Shown here one piece after another: positions 18,501 through 28,900 of a stretch of DNA of 50,651 nt. Position 1 is the first letter of the stretch. The number at the start of each line of letters is the position of its first letter. The notes under the pieces were generated by a model. It did no database searches. It saw only the letters and a program-made list of their open reading frames with translations, and was not told the DNA's origin. The stretch comes from Phycisphaerales bacterium (GTDB lineage Bacteria; Planctomycetota; Phycisphaerae; Phycisphaerales; UBA1924), in the NCBI GenBank assembly GCA_029260455.1, contig JAJDDF010000002.1:1-50651 (forward strand), written 5' to 3'. A program made the position numbers and the translations under genes.

Positions 18501-19404
18501 TGATGTCGCCCGATGCGCCAAGGGACACATGCCCGGCACTTCCGTTGCTGGCATCGGCGCTGATCGTGCCGGTGTTGGTTATTGAACTGCCTTGAATCGC
18601 GATGGTGCCAGCGCGACCATGGTTGACACCCACATCAATACGACCGGTGTTGTGTACCGCAACAGACAATGCATCGCCTGCGCCGAGTGAGACAAAACCG
18701 CCCGGTGCAGAGATCGTTCCCGTGTTTTCAATCGTCCCCAGCCCACCGATATTGTTTGTTGACCCCACCCGCGCTGAGACTGTTCCGCCGCGCTCGCGCA
18801 AGTAGACCTCGTCGCCCACCTGCATGGAGACGACGCCCTTGTCGGTCACGATTACGCCATGATTGGCAATATTTTGGCCGATCAAGTGCACACCATCTGC
18901 TGTGATCATGCCTTGGTTGACAATCGCCCCGCGGACGTTTGTGAATCGATTGCGACCCTTCATGAAGTCGCGATCACTGATCGTCGCAGCGGCGGCGTAC
19001 ACCTGCGCGGCGTTCAATACGGCCCCATCACCAAAGTAGACGCCCGCCGGGTTCACGATGTAGACGCGACCATTGGCGAGAATCGTGCCGTCAATATTGG
19101 TTGGTGAGGCACCGGAGATGCGGTTCAGCACGCGCGACTTGCGGTTCGGCTGGATAAACCGGACCGTTTCGTTGCGGGCAATATCAAATGATTCATGATC
19201 GAGAATCGTTCGCTTGCCTGTGCGAATGACCGTTGTGTTCCCATCGCGGTGAACGTTCGCCCATCCCCGTGTGACACGGGTTCCCCTAGGCGCTGCCTGT
19301 GCTTCTGGCGCGAACACTGAAGTGCTCAGCGCTGTACCGGCGAGGCAAGCAAGAAGTGCCGGAACGGTTGTCCGGCCTGACGCGCGCAGTGTCGTCGTTG
19401 ACAT
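15508..19404 (-). CDS. TpsA-like filamentous haemagglutinin family exoprotein
   Basis: This 1,298-residue protein is predicted to be secreted across the outer membrane by two-partner secretion. A signal peptide (cleavage near APEAQA, residue 38) precedes a TPS domain at about 40-200, recognisable by VLNRISG, IDGTILANGRVYIVNPAGVYFG and 'NxGxIxADG' rungs. NPAG takes the place of the usual NPNG. The body to about 1,080 is repetitive Gly/Asn/Thr-rich sequence (GTISAPGGFVSLGAG) expected to form a right-handed beta-helix. A proline-rich linker (PPEPPKPPKPPKPPE) near 1,120 then leads to about 170 non-repetitive, largely helical residues that may be an anchor or effector. The TpsB-like gene lies 89 bases upstream. 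The role could be adhesion or surface structure; the target is unknown. Confidence 0.85.
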   Translation of the reverse strand: MSTTTLRASGRTTVPALLACLAGTALSTSVFAPEAQAAPRGTRVTRGWANVHRDGNTTVIRTGKRTILDHESFDIARNETVRFIQPNRKSRVLNRISGASPTNIDGTILANGRVYIVNPAGVYFGDGAVLNAAQVYAAAATISDRDFMKGRNRFTNVRGAIVNQGMITADGVHLIGQNIANHGVIVTDKGVVSMQVGDEVYLRERGGTVSARVGSTNNIGGLGTIENTGTISAPGGFVSLGAGDALSVAVHNTGRIDVGVNHGRAGTIAIQGSSITNTGTISADASNGSAGHVSLGASGDITLEAGRVSAAGGSGNATGGTVLVRAGNDATLAEGASLDVSGGASGGAGGFLDLSAVKTVTPLGSMDAGAVSGERVGTILLDPDFWTIGDVDGPNLISVATIEGTPGTVVLDATFDIRILKDINKTNGGLDLTAGRDIFFGVLGLDSLSIVADDLMFSAFRTVFDRTTSGTALTSTVANIFLQATNGGVDFGTADVPDLATVTISQRDGVRVGTNWSIIDSDKTKLVLNVTQGGITFEENFGVDTVKQYYSVDATSQKNLVIRDDLVLGDFGDFKSFANVMVDGSVSAPDHISMHSGLDGTGNVTFESFGLKIASQNIELMAGLEGVQGNSSLVNAQLNVPMFTGPLGTGNPTSFAIRHDVDITNSLAPLAGQFGSGSPASVTYLAESFEGNVQIADGSAFEQALMTFRSASAGTPGHPARTFVNDDLNLRTLTVDGLGTLGANVVTSGFQQYNGSTLLSSDVALTGTTVTFANVLNATTPGLQSLAINADLAATFENSVGVFAELESLEFNSASGVMNLNGGAVNTRGDQRYNGAVRLGTNSALTSSNGGDLDFGGPVDGTFDLNLLTTESGLIVFSGPVGATNRLRDLTMSTAGPDGNRPIPDRATVVVRGTDGEFHVRDFGMGQHEKLTAADGSLTVDATGEAFLGDMSSLGDMTVSASTITLQLRDAFNVLDGTGVAQADKGLDFVSGGAMHMDGALVLGGTTGAPAPLFGNPSGTGTGTALTGFTITEMEVANATTTLLAGVSPDVVLDMRVVALPTKPPEPPKPPKPPKPPEVEELIDPLAVPPKFKDFVIPEVYNIQLLRQVAVAARGVNASEISGGITEGRYVYSDLPGEPTEFGRILTSAASRFDVHSVIALVDEYNAVFGTAEFDRTGDIAALMSASVNQYMSISEARTLDANGYRDYLYEQAPDPMITNTAFALNSLLSRLCALGLTQQEYLAARNTMLAPLAPEDAAYTVDELALAIETLELDHPISCSTRTYESGPQTFPPSTGG

Positions 19405-19493
19405 AGGATCAGCTCTTTCGATGATGAGACCAAACGTACTGTTCTGCCGCGCTTTACGACAGACGAGGCGTTGGGTTCACCACCGAGTCTGAC

Positions 19494-21434
19494 CTAAAAC
19501 ACGAACGTGATTACAACGTGGACCTCATTGTCCCCCTTGTCAACCTCCGTATCACCAGATGCGTCTTTGATTTCATCCAAAGCGAACCCCCAGTCGATAC
19601 GAACGTTCAGGTTTCGCGAGATTGCCAACTCTGCGCCTATCCCTACACCGACCAAGGTCTCATCAGACTCGAACGCTGATATCTCATCGACGACATCCGT
19701 GCGCGCTACATCTGCGAATGCCTTTAATACAAAGTCCCAGTCAACGGGCCCATAACGATACTGCGGTGCATATCGGAAGGGCTTGCCAAAGAGCTTGCCA
19801 GGCTGCTCTTCAGGCGAGAAAGCGCGCGGCACATGGAAACGGTATTCGACACTGCCGATAAACGCAGAGTCCCCGGCGACGATCGCCTCGGGATATCCGC
19901 GGACTGTGTAGAGCCCACCCGCCGTCTGCTGATAGTTTGGGATCAATCGATCATTGAATGACACCTGGCCTCGGGCTGACACTGCGATTTCGTGAGCGAG
20001 CGACACGTTATCAGTCAGTTCCGGACTGATAAACGTTTCCAGATAGAAGGAATGCGTCGCGCCGAGGGTCAGGAATGAAAACTTATCGTCGGCATCAAGA
20101 CGCCCAAGCGCATCGGTGCTCGAATCGCTGACTCCATTGAGCGATCCTTCAAAGTTGATCCACGCAGAGGTTCGGGTTGCATCGCGATCGCGCTCGAAGC
20201 GTGCTCCGACATAGCCAATGATGACGGTTTCTTCGCCCGAAACGACCCCGACATTATCGACATCGATTCGATCAAGCCGCACCCCGCCGATCAGGTCTAC
20301 AAACGCTTCGCGCCACTGCTGGACGGTCCAGATCATTTCGCCGCCCAGCCCCCAGCCTTCGCCCTCGAATTTCGCGTCTATCTGCCCCACTTCCGAGGCG
20401 TTGTATTCGTACCACGACCCGTACACGCGGGCCTTGAGGAAGTCCCAGTGCAAAGGCCACTGGTAGGAGGAGATGATGGCGTTGGATTCAGAAAAGTTAG
20501 CGGTGACATATTCGAGGCTGAAGATGTCATCGTTATTGGTCAGTTGGTTGTGGATGAACCCGAAGCGTTCGCGCCATTCATCGGTGGTGTCTGTGCCAGT
20601 ATTTGAGACCTGTGCAAAAAGAAGCCACGGGCGATTCTCGGTGATTAGATAGTCAAGGGTCACGGCGCCGGGCTCTGTGCCGCTTGCTGCGACCGCGACA
20701 TCGACGCGCCGACCAGGGTGCCGATTGAGGCGAAAGACGTAGTTATCTATCTCATCGCCACGAAGGAGATCAGTATCACTTCCTTCGATCCCCACGCCTG
20801 CCACGACCGGCGAATGCTTGAGAATCCGGTCATGCACCGGATTGTTCACGGTCTCTTCTTCCGGCACGCGATTGCCGAGGCCAATCGTGCGCACCTGTGT
20901 CACCTGACCCGTCGTGATTCGCATCTGAAGCGATAGATCTCCCGGGGCGCGACCATCAACGACATGTCCATTTTCAACGCGGAACTGCGCTGGATCAGGC
21001 TCGGCGTACACCCCGATGAGACCGAGCTCTTGCATGCGGCTGACGATGGCTGCGGAAATAGCTGGCAGTGCAGAATCAAAGAACATTGGATTCGGCAACT
21101 GATCAAGCATGTCAAACCGAACCAGATCCACAGGTGCGCCGGGACGAGCGGCGATGTATCCCTGCGAAGTCAACGTCAGCCGGACGGTCCCTGCAAGGAC
21201 AGCTTCGACTGATGGATGCGCGGGATTTGTGCGCTGATACTGGATCGTGATCGAGGTGATATTTCGAGGCTGACCATCTTCGGCTGCAGGCTCTGGCGCA
21301 GCGATGACTGCAACCTGCGCATCGCCTGATTCGCCGTCATCCTGACCGAGCGCGGTGCCCGCAAACATCATTAGCGCTGCAACACTTCCTCGAAGAATGA
21401 TCCGACCGTTGCAACCACTCAGATTCCACACCAT
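19494..21434 (-). CDS. TpsB/ShlB-like outer-membrane transporter (Omp85 superfamily)
   Basis: This 646-residue protein should form an outer-membrane beta-barrel that exports the adjacent TpsA-like protein. A signal sequence (SVAALMMFAGTALGQ) is followed by a periplasmic region with POTRA-like features (LSLQMRITTGQVTQVRTIGLGNR) to about residue 260, then a barrel with alternating aromatic strands and a terminal phenylalanine (VHVVITFVF). The Omp85 loop-6 hallmark VRGY is present (YTVRGYPEAIVAGDSAF). The ATG at 21432-21434 is preceded by AAGGAGGG at about 9 bases; the longer frame to 21587 adds no signal peptide. It is the first gene of a two-gene operon with the exoprotein. Similarity to BamA-like proteins is an alternative, but the context favours TpsB. 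Confidence 0.82.
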   Translation of the reverse strand: MVWNLSGCNGRIILRGSVAALMMFAGTALGQDDGESGDAQVAVIAAPEPAAEDGQPRNITSITIQYQRTNPAHPSVEAVLAGTVRLTLTSQGYIAARPGAPVDLVRFDMLDQLPNPMFFDSALPAISAAIVSRMQELGLIGVYAEPDPAQFRVENGHVVDGRAPGDLSLQMRITTGQVTQVRTIGLGNRVPEEETVNNPVHDRILKHSPVVAGVGIEGSDTDLLRGDEIDNYVFRLNRHPGRRVDVAVAASGTEPGAVTLDYLITENRPWLLFAQVSNTGTDTTDEWRERFGFIHNQLTNNDDIFSLEYVTANFSESNAIISSYQWPLHWDFLKARVYGSWYEYNASEVGQIDAKFEGEGWGLGGEMIWTVQQWREAFVDLIGGVRLDRIDVDNVGVVSGEETVIIGYVGARFERDRDATRTSAWINFEGSLNGVSDSSTDALGRLDADDKFSFLTLGATHSFYLETFISPELTDNVSLAHEIAVSARGQVSFNDRLIPNYQQTAGGLYTVRGYPEAIVAGDSAFIGSVEYRFHVPRAFSPEEQPGKLFGKPFRYAPQYRYGPVDWDFVLKAFADVARTDVVDEISAFESDETLVGVGIGAELAISRNLNVRIDWGFALDEIKDASGDTEVDKGDNEVHVVITFVF

Positions 21435-21671
21435 GCCACATGCCCTCCTTGGCCAGACCCGACGACCGATAACCGACCGCCCATCCACAGGCAGTTTACC
21501 GCCACCCCCAATCTTGCGTGGGATGGTCCATGTATCTCTTCGGTCAAGTAGGGGTCTGTGCTTGTGGATGACCCGGTAAAGCAGCATTCAGAAGTGAAAG
21601 CTGATTCAGCCGCCCCCCCGGTAGACCGATACCTCGCATGGTGGACCACATTCCGGTTCCAGGAGGTTCTC

Positions 21672-22004
21672 ATGCTCAATGCACGCCATTCCCGCCGCAC
21701 TTTTGCAAGCATCCTTGCTGTGACTTCAGCCTTGGCTGTCGTTGGATGTGCTGGCACGCCCGCAAGCAGCCATATCACATTCTCGACCGAACTCCCGCCT
21801 GCGACGACCGTCGCCGATTCGGGCACGCTTGGGGCAGGATGGATTGATGCTGCTTCCATCAGCACGCCCGGCACCTTCCTCGCGCTGGGCGCGGGTGATC
21901 GACTTGGCAGGCAGGTGCGCCAGAACGATTTCGTGATCGCTATGGGGCTGCAACCCAACACCGGCAACGTACGCCTCGCCGATGTGCCGGTGACCAACGA
22001 CTAA
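21672..22004 (+). CDS. small hypothetical lipoprotein
   Basis: This 110-residue protein has a Tat-like or Sec signal peptide (RHSRRTFASILAVTSALAVVGC) ending in a lipobox, so the mature part is about 85 residues on a membrane. That part is rich in Thr, Ala and Gly and matches nothing I know (ADSGTLGAGWIDAASIS, NDFVIAMGLQPNTGNVRLADV). AGGAGG at 21661-21666 lies 5 bases before the ATG and decides the start. The gene is divergent from the tpsB-like gene across about 240 bases, which must hold both promoters, and it ends at a strong hairpin. A role at the same surface system is possible but not shown. Confidence 0.75.
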   Translation: MLNARHSRRTFASILAVTSALAVVGCAGTPASSHITFSTELPPATTVADSGTLGAGWIDAASISTPGTFLALGAGDRLGRQVRQNDFVIAMGLQPNTGNVRLADVPVTND

Positions 22005-22035
22005 TCATTGTCGATCTGACACTGTCGAAAAGAGA

Positions 22036-22080
22036 AAACGCCGCGCCGGAGTTGCCCCCGACGCGGCGTTTATCATTTTT
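22036..22080. terminator. bidirectional intrinsic terminator
   Basis: AAACGCCGCG (22036-22045) and CGCGGCGTTT (22062-22071) form a perfect 10-bp stem. On the plus strand TATCATTTTT follows; on the minus strand a T-rich TTTTCTCTTTT follows. It sits between the convergent lipoprotein and subtilisin-like genes and should stop both. Confidence 0.8.
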
Positions 22081-22102
22081 CAAACTCAATCCTCAGGGCA
22101 CG

Positions 22103-25100
22103 CTATGGGCAAACCATTCCAAAGTTGAACAGCACGCCATTCAGGTCACTGAGGTTCACATTGCCATCGAGATCGCCGTCTCCGGGGATGCCCGGCACGC
22201 CGGTATTGCCAAAGTTAAAGAGCACCTCGTTGAGGTCGCCCAGATCGACCGTGCCGCTGCCGTCAAGATCCCATGGGCACGGCACCGTTTGCGAGCAAGC
22301 ACTCAACGCGCTCTGAAGAACTTGTTCGCGTATCGCCGCCGACGGAATGGCCTCGAGCGGGAAGCCCAGGAAGACGCGCACCGAACCAGCAACCTGCTTG
22401 TGAACAGCCGTGTTGCCTACATCGCCCACGAATGCAATTGTTGCCGTTGCGTCCGGATCCACAGTGTCAGAGAAGTTGGAGAATGGATACACGAGCGACG
22501 TCGATGGCACACCCGCGAACAGTGGTGCCTGCCCCATCACAGAAGTCTGTGAGACATCGCTTGTAAAGCTTGCGATGCCCAGATAGCCCGTCCCAAATGC
22601 CGTCAGGCCGCGGTCGAAGAGGTAATCCTGCGACGACATGAACAAGCATCCACCGGCATCGAGATAGCCGGACAAGGCAGCTTCACCTGCGGGGCCCGGG
22701 CCGGCGGTCCCACCGAACTCATCCCCGGTGAACCAGATCACCATTGAATAGTTGGCGAGGAATGCGGCGTCCGGCTCCGTATCACTGTTTGCAGTATCCC
22801 ACAGATCAAAGGCCAGCCCAAGGTTGTTGAGCGCCGAGGTGTAGGTGCCGCGAACGTCCGGGGCATTGTCATCGTCATCAACGAGCAGAATCGGGCGCTC
22901 CACAATCGTCGTAAAGCTGAACACACTCGACACACTCCCGGCCCCACATGTGTTGTTCGCTGTTACTCGCCAGAAGTAGGTTGTGTTGATGGAAAGCGTG
23001 ACCGGCACCGGGAAGTCTGATGCAGTCACGTTGCCGCTTGCCACGATGGTGGTAAAACCTGCATCGCTTGCCAGTTGCACGTCATACGACGATGCATCCA
23101 CCTGAGTGGCCCAGTCAAGCACTGGCGCCAGGAACACGCCCGACGACGCATCGGCTGGTGTGAGCAATGCCGCTGCGCCAGGTGCACCCGCATCGACGAC
23201 CAACGTGCCCATCGAGTTGCGCACCAGCGCGCCCGATGTGCCCTCAAAGACGAGCGACGATGTGCCCCCAGCGGTGAGGGCGCTGATCGTGACCGTCGCG
23301 CTGCCGCCCGGCGTCACCGGATTGGGCGCGATGATCGTGCTCGAGCCCGCAGGCGTACCAAGCACCGCAAGTGTGACCGGATCGGTAAAGCCCGCAATCG
23401 AAGCAACATCCACAGTAAACACCGCGTCAGAGCCAGCGCACATGCGGTCACTTGATGGACTTACACTCACACCAAAACCGGGGTCGACCGCACAGTTGTA
23501 GCACACGAGCGCGAAGTCCTGATCCGTCACATCACCAACGCCGGGGACGCCATCAGAGTTGATATCCGTTGCCACCACACGAATGGTCGCGGCACCAGGT
23601 GGCAATGGCCCCAGAAACACACCCTCGGTGTTGTTGCGCGCATCGGCGACGCCGCCCGTCACCGAGAAACCTGCTGCATCGAAATTGTTCCCACGGAAGG
23701 AGTTTGCTCCAGCATCAACAATCAAGTCAAGGTTGTTGTTCCACGCGGGAGTCGAGCCTCCAAGGCCATGTCCCGGCGCATCGGTCCACACCAGCATGAT
23801 GCGCATGGGCAGATTGGGATCGAATGGCGATACCACCGTGGACCACTCTTCACCGGTGTTGTTGAGAATCGTTTGTTGATCGAAGTAGCGCACGGAATCC
23901 GGCGGTGAATCAATCACGGCCTCAACATCCATGCGCCCCCACCCCTGCTTTGAATCAAAGGGCACGCCGAGCACGCCACCGTCAGCATCAAGATGGCCTG
24001 ACAGATTCTTCGACACCGCAGTGAATGCGGCTTTGACCATCGCCGGGCTCGGATCGGCAACGAAGCCGGGCAATGAACGAAAATACTGAAAGAAGAGTGC
24101 GGCGGCACCCGTCACATGCGGTGATGCCATAGACGTGCCGCACAAAAGACCCCAGCTCCCGGTGCCGGTGGTTGAATCAACAGAGCATCCGGGTGCCACC
24201 ATCTGCGGAATCGTACGTCCGTCAAGTGCTGGCCCGTGCGCGGAGTTCGCCGAGATGTCATCAATTTCAAGGATTTGCGCCCCCGTGCCAGAGTTCTGCG
24301 CCTTGGTGGAGCCGATTGTGAAGATGTTCTTTGCTTCATCGGGCGAACCTTGAGAAGAGACACCGCCATTGCCATTCATAAATGACACCACATAGAGGAA
24401 CTGTTGATTTCCAGCAAGCGTGTCATCTGCATCGCGCGCTCCAACATCAACCTGGCGCGTGTCGCCGTCATAGCCTTGAGGTGTGCCGGCGGGCCCCCAA
24501 CTGTTGCCCGAAGTCACAGCGCCATTCTGCGATGATTCTTTCATGAGGTTCAACATGCCGCCGGGGTTGGAAAATGATGAGTTCACCTGCTCGACCATCA
24601 TCGCGCCTGGGGCCATGCCAAGGCCGCGCAGGAAGCCGCCATTTGCAGTAACGCCCGATGAACCATCTGCGCCCATGATGCCCGCGGTATGCGAGCCATG
24701 GCTCGAAGATGCGGCACCGCCACATGTTGAACCGATACAGGGCAGAAAACGGTTGACAAGATCAGGCGCTGTTTCTGCAACACCCGAGTCGACGTTTGCC
24801 ATGATGACGCCCGTGCCATCGAAGCCGACTGTCGTGAGCCAGGCCTGATAGCCGGGGAACGCTGCATTCGATACATCAACATTGTTGACATTGATCTGGT
24901 TGGTCATTTCGCCGCGCAGGCCGCCATCGGTGGGCACCGGCTGCACAGAGTAGACGCCCGGAATTCGTGCGATGCTGTCGAGTTGTGATGCTGCGATTGT
25001 ATATGTTGCTGTCGACAACACGCGGTCCATCGTTACGGGCGCTTCGCCTTTGCCGCCCAGCGCCAAGATGTCATGTGCGGCGCGCTTCAGATCAGCGCCG

Positions 25101-25708
25101 CCATAGAAAAGCACATGCACCGCAATGGGCTCATCGCCCAGTACACGGGATTGCGGCAACAGACGGAAACCTGGCGCAAATGCACCGCTCCAGCGCACAC
25201 ACTCTGCACCGACGCACGCGCCGCGAGCTTCAGGCGCGCCCCACATGATGTATGTGTTCGGATGCACATATTGCACCGGCTGCATGCCAAGTGTTTGCAT
25301 CTCATCGAGCCACACCTGCTTCACCGGACCATTGAACTGGACGAGTTGCAAGTCCTTACCACCGGCGGGAGCGCGCACTTCTTCGAGCCCCGCTGGCAAG
25401 ATCACCTCATGCTTCAAGGGATCGAAACGCAACTGCCCAAGAATGAGTGTGAATGGATCCGCGACCACTTGGGCATCAACGCCCGCCGCCGCGAGCGCTC
25501 GCGCCTCGTCGGCACTGACCTCGACCCACTGAAAGCTGCCATAGTTGATCGACCGAGTCGGCGATGCCAACGGTTGCACGACCGCAAGTTCGTTGCTTGC
25601 GATGCGCAACACCACGGAGTCATCCGTGCCAGTTCCCGCACCCATTGCAGCACCCGACAGCACCATCAACAGGGCCGCTGCACATCCACTCATCCTTCGC
25701 GTATTCAT
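22103..25708 (-). CDS. secreted subtilisin-like (S8) serine protease with dockerin-like tail
   Basis: This 1,201-residue exoprotease has a signal peptide (AAALLMVLSGAAMGA) and a propeptide-like region to about 290. The S8 catalytic domain has Asp in MANVDSGV, His in SSHGSHTAGI, oxyanion Asn in SGNSWGP and Ser in GTSMASPHVTG. A jelly-roll-like region (SVRYFDQQ, MLVWTDAPG), Ig/FN3-like segments (PADASSGVFLAPVLDWATQ) and a GATase-like domain follow. The tail holds two dockerin-like repeats, DLDGSGTVDLGDL and DLDGNVNLSDL, each followed by LFNFG, and ends VCP. GGAGGGGG about 10 bases before the ATG at 25706-25708 fixes the start. The tail probably anchors the enzyme to a surface or complex. Substrates are unknown; protein scavenging is plausible. 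Confidence 0.9.
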   Translation of the reverse strand: MNTRRMSGCAAALLMVLSGAAMGAGTGTDDSVVLRIASNELAVVQPLASPTRSINYGSFQWVEVSADEARALAAAGVDAQVVADPFTLILGQLRFDPLKHEVILPAGLEEVRAPAGGKDLQLVQFNGPVKQVWLDEMQTLGMQPVQYVHPNTYIMWGAPEARGACVGAECVRWSGAFAPGFRLLPQSRVLGDEPIAVHVLFYGGADLKRAAHDILALGGKGEAPVTMDRVLSTATYTIAASQLDSIARIPGVYSVQPVPTDGGLRGEMTNQINVNNVDVSNAAFPGYQAWLTTVGFDGTGVIMANVDSGVAETAPDLVNRFLPCIGSTCGGAASSSHGSHTAGIMGADGSSGVTANGGFLRGLGMAPGAMMVEQVNSSFSNPGGMLNLMKESSQNGAVTSGNSWGPAGTPQGYDGDTRQVDVGARDADDTLAGNQQFLYVVSFMNGNGGVSSQGSPDEAKNIFTIGSTKAQNSGTGAQILEIDDISANSAHGPALDGRTIPQMVAPGCSVDSTTGTGSWGLLCGTSMASPHVTGAAALFFQYFRSLPGFVADPSPAMVKAAFTAVSKNLSGHLDADGGVLGVPFDSKQGWGRMDVEAVIDSPPDSVRYFDQQTILNNTGEEWSTVVSPFDPNLPMRIMLVWTDAPGHGLGGSTPAWNNNLDLIVDAGANSFRGNNFDAAGFSVTGGVADARNNTEGVFLGPLPPGAATIRVVATDINSDGVPGVGDVTDQDFALVCYNCAVDPGFGVSVSPSSDRMCAGSDAVFTVDVASIAGFTDPVTLAVLGTPAGSSTIIAPNPVTPGGSATVTISALTAGGTSSLVFEGTSGALVRNSMGTLVVDAGAPGAAALLTPADASSGVFLAPVLDWATQVDASSYDVQLASDAGFTTIVASGNVTASDFPVPVTLSINTTYFWRVTANNTCGAGSVSSVFSFTTIVERPILLVDDDDNAPDVRGTYTSALNNLGLAFDLWDTANSDTEPDAAFLANYSMVIWFTGDEFGGTAGPGPAGEAALSGYLDAGGCLFMSSQDYLFDRGLTAFGTGYLGIASFTSDVSQTSVMGQAPLFAGVPSTSLVYPFSNFSDTVDPDATATIAFVGDVGNTAVHKQVAGSVRVFLGFPLEAIPSAAIREQVLQSALSACSQTVPCPWDLDGSGTVDLGDLNEVLFNFGNTGVPGIPGDGDLDGNVNLSDLNGVLFNFGMVCP

Positions 25709-25910
25709 TCTCTGGTTCCCCCTCCGAAGCAACATGCCACCCGAGGCGCGCACCAATCACGCAAAAGCCGGGCGGTTCCGCCCTACTACACCCGAAAAGC
25801 CCCGCCAATGGAACCCCCCGCATGCCAAGTGCCCAAAATTTGCCTCTTTCATCACCCCGATAAGGGGCAATCTCGACTGTATTTGGGATGATAGAGAAGA
25901 TCGCGGCGGG

Positions 25911-28900
25911 CTACCGGCTAGCCTGCTGAACCAACTCCCAAGCCTTGGCGAGACGTTCTTCGGACACCTTGATACTGGTGCCGAGGTCTTGGGCAAAGTG
26001 CGCGATGCGCCATTCCTCAATCATCCATCGCACTTGTTCCAGCTCGGGTGTCATGCCGCCGCGATCAACAAGGAACGCATTCCATTGCAGGAATTGACCC
26101 CAGTGCACGGCGATGCGCTCCATAAGGTGGAGGTCGCGAACGCCGCCATCGCGCGGGGCGCGGTCGATGCGCAGTTCGAGGGCACGCAAATATCTCTGAT
26201 ACTGCAATAACCAACGCCACGGCGTTGCGCCGAGAAAGCCGGGATAGACAAGATGATTCATCTGTGAGTGCGCATCGGAGCGCGCGGCTTCCGAAAAAGC
26301 TCGCGGCGGGTCGGACAATCGAATCGAAGCACGATGAAAAGCCTCAAGAACTTTCGCCACATGGTCGCACACCGCATGCGTCACTTCACCCATGCGATGC
26401 CAGGCTGAATCAAGTCGTGCATCGAAATCATGTTGCGTGCGCACATCTGCGTGATCACCGACGAACAATCGATCAGTCAGAAGATTGAGTACATCAATCC
26501 GCAGCGCTTTCGCATCGCCGATTGGTGCATAGTGAAGTGCCATTTCATCAAAGCCGGGCAGGTATTGCCCGTGTACCTTCAATTCCTCCCGCGCCCGCAG
26601 TGCAAACAGCCTGCGCAAGCCCAATCGGTGCGCACGCGCCGCAGTTGCCTTTGATTCAAAGAGCCGCAATGCAACTGATGCGCCTTCATCAATAAGTGCA
26701 GGAAAAGCTTGCACTTGTTGTGTATTACGCTCGATATCCACATATTCCGGGATATCACCACAATCCCAATCGGTCATGCCCGGGCGCGACCAGCGTGTAT
26801 CTTTCGCACCAAGGCTTTTGCGCGCAAGGTGCGACAGATCACGGCGCAGATGCGGCACATCGCGCCCCTCGCCAATCACAGTGCCATCAGCATCAACAAT
26901 GCGCACGTTCATGCGCAAATGATCGGGCAGAGCCTCAAGCCGCCAGAGTTCGCGCGGAATAGTCAGGCCGGTTGAACGCTGAATATGTTCGGCGGTTGCA
27001 TCGAGCATGGTTTGTTGACCATGCGCACTTTCGATTGCGCGCGCTGTCTCGCGCGCAAGCTGCGGCACCGGACCCATCGCACGCCGATACGCCTTGGGCA
27101 GATTGCGTATGAGCGCTGCAACTTTCTCTTCAAGCAAGCCCGGGACAAGCCATGTGGTGTGCTCTTCACGCAAAGACGCGAGCGCTTCGACTGGAATGGT
27201 CAGAGTTACTCCATCGTCTTGTGCGCCCGGTTCAAGTTTGTATGACAATGGCTGCTTGCGCGCTGCCACTTCCATCACATCAGGAAAACGCTCCTCTGAT
27301 ACATCTTCAGGATCGCGCTCCAGCAGATCCGTTTCACTCATCCACAGCAAATCCGGAGTGCGGCGTTCTGCCTGTTCGCGCCATGATTCAAAGGCTTCAC
27401 CTGTGAATACGTCCCTCGGCACGCGCTCGTCATAAAACGCGAACATGTGCACCGCATCGACAACAAGGCCGTGCTTGCGCTGCTTGGCTTCAAGTTGTTC
27501 AACCTGCTCGCGCATCGTGCAGTTGCGATTCATGAACCCGCCGCGCGTCGGCCATTCTTCGCGCACAAGCCCGTGATAGATGAATAGCTCGCGACAGGTT
27601 GACGGATCAATCGGCCCATAGTGCTTGGGGCGACCATTGATGATCGCAAGACCATGCAAAGAGACTTTTTCTTTTGCCATCACGCGGCCGGTGCGCGGGT
27701 CGTACTTCGGATCGCTGTAGGTGCGTGCGACAATGTGCGCTGCGATCTGTTCAATCCACTTGGGTTGAATAGGTGCAACACAACGCGCGTATCGTTTTTC
27801 TGTTTCCACAACTTCTGATGCAACAACCCACGCCGGGCGATCATCAAAGAGCGCAGAGCCTGGCCACAAGAAGAACGCTGTGTTGCCGGGCCCTTGATAC
27901 TGAAATTTCTCAGTGCGATGCCCAACATTGTTGAGAAATCCCGTCAGCATGGCCTTGTGAATCGCATCGGGATCATCGCACTCAGATGAAAATGCAAGCT
28001 TTGCTTCGCGCGCAAGTGATGTCAATTGGCGATGCGTTTCGATCCACTCTCGCATGCGCACATAGTTGATGAACTTGCCTGCACACGCGCGCTTGAGCTT
28101 TGAAGAACCGAGCTTCTCACGCTGGTCATGAAACCAGCGCCAAATATTGAGAAAAGTGAAAAAATCAGATCCCTCATGCACAAACACCTCGTGCGCCTCA
28201 TCAGCGCGATCGCGCGCTTCCGCTGGGCGTTCGCGCGGATCCTGCACCGCAAGCGCCGATGCAATAATCAACGCCTCTGTGAGGCACTGCCCATCACCGC
28301 CAGCAAGAATCACCCGACCCAGGCGCGGCTCAATCGGCAGCCTCACAAGGCGCTTGCCGATCGATGTCAATTCACCGCCGTTGTGTTCCTCGGTGATTGC
28401 ACCCAACTCCACGAGTGTTTGTTCGCCTTCGCGAATCATCGAATGGCGTGGCGGCTCGATAAATGGAAATGATGCAATCGGGCCGAGCCGCAAAGCCTTC
28501 ATCTGCAAGATGACCGCTGCCAGGTTTGTGCGCAGAATCTCCGGGTCGGTGAACGCCTGCCGAGCGTTGTAATCCGCCTCGTCATACAGACGCACGCATG
28601 TGCCCGGTGCAATGCGTCCACATCGACCGGCGCGCTGATTCGCTGACGCCTGTGAAATAGCTTCGATCGGCAACCTCTGCAAACGCGAACGGGCGCTGTA
28701 GCGCGAAATGCGCGCCAGCCCCGGATCGATCACCCCGCGAATGCCCGGCACAGTAATCGAAGTTTCTGCGATATTTGTCGAAAGAATGACGCGCCGCGTA
28801 CGCCCATCATGGCGAAACACTTTGTCCTGATCCGCGCCCGCAAGGCGCGCATACAAGGGCAACACTTCGAGGCCTCTGAGCTTTCGGTCACGAATCGCTT

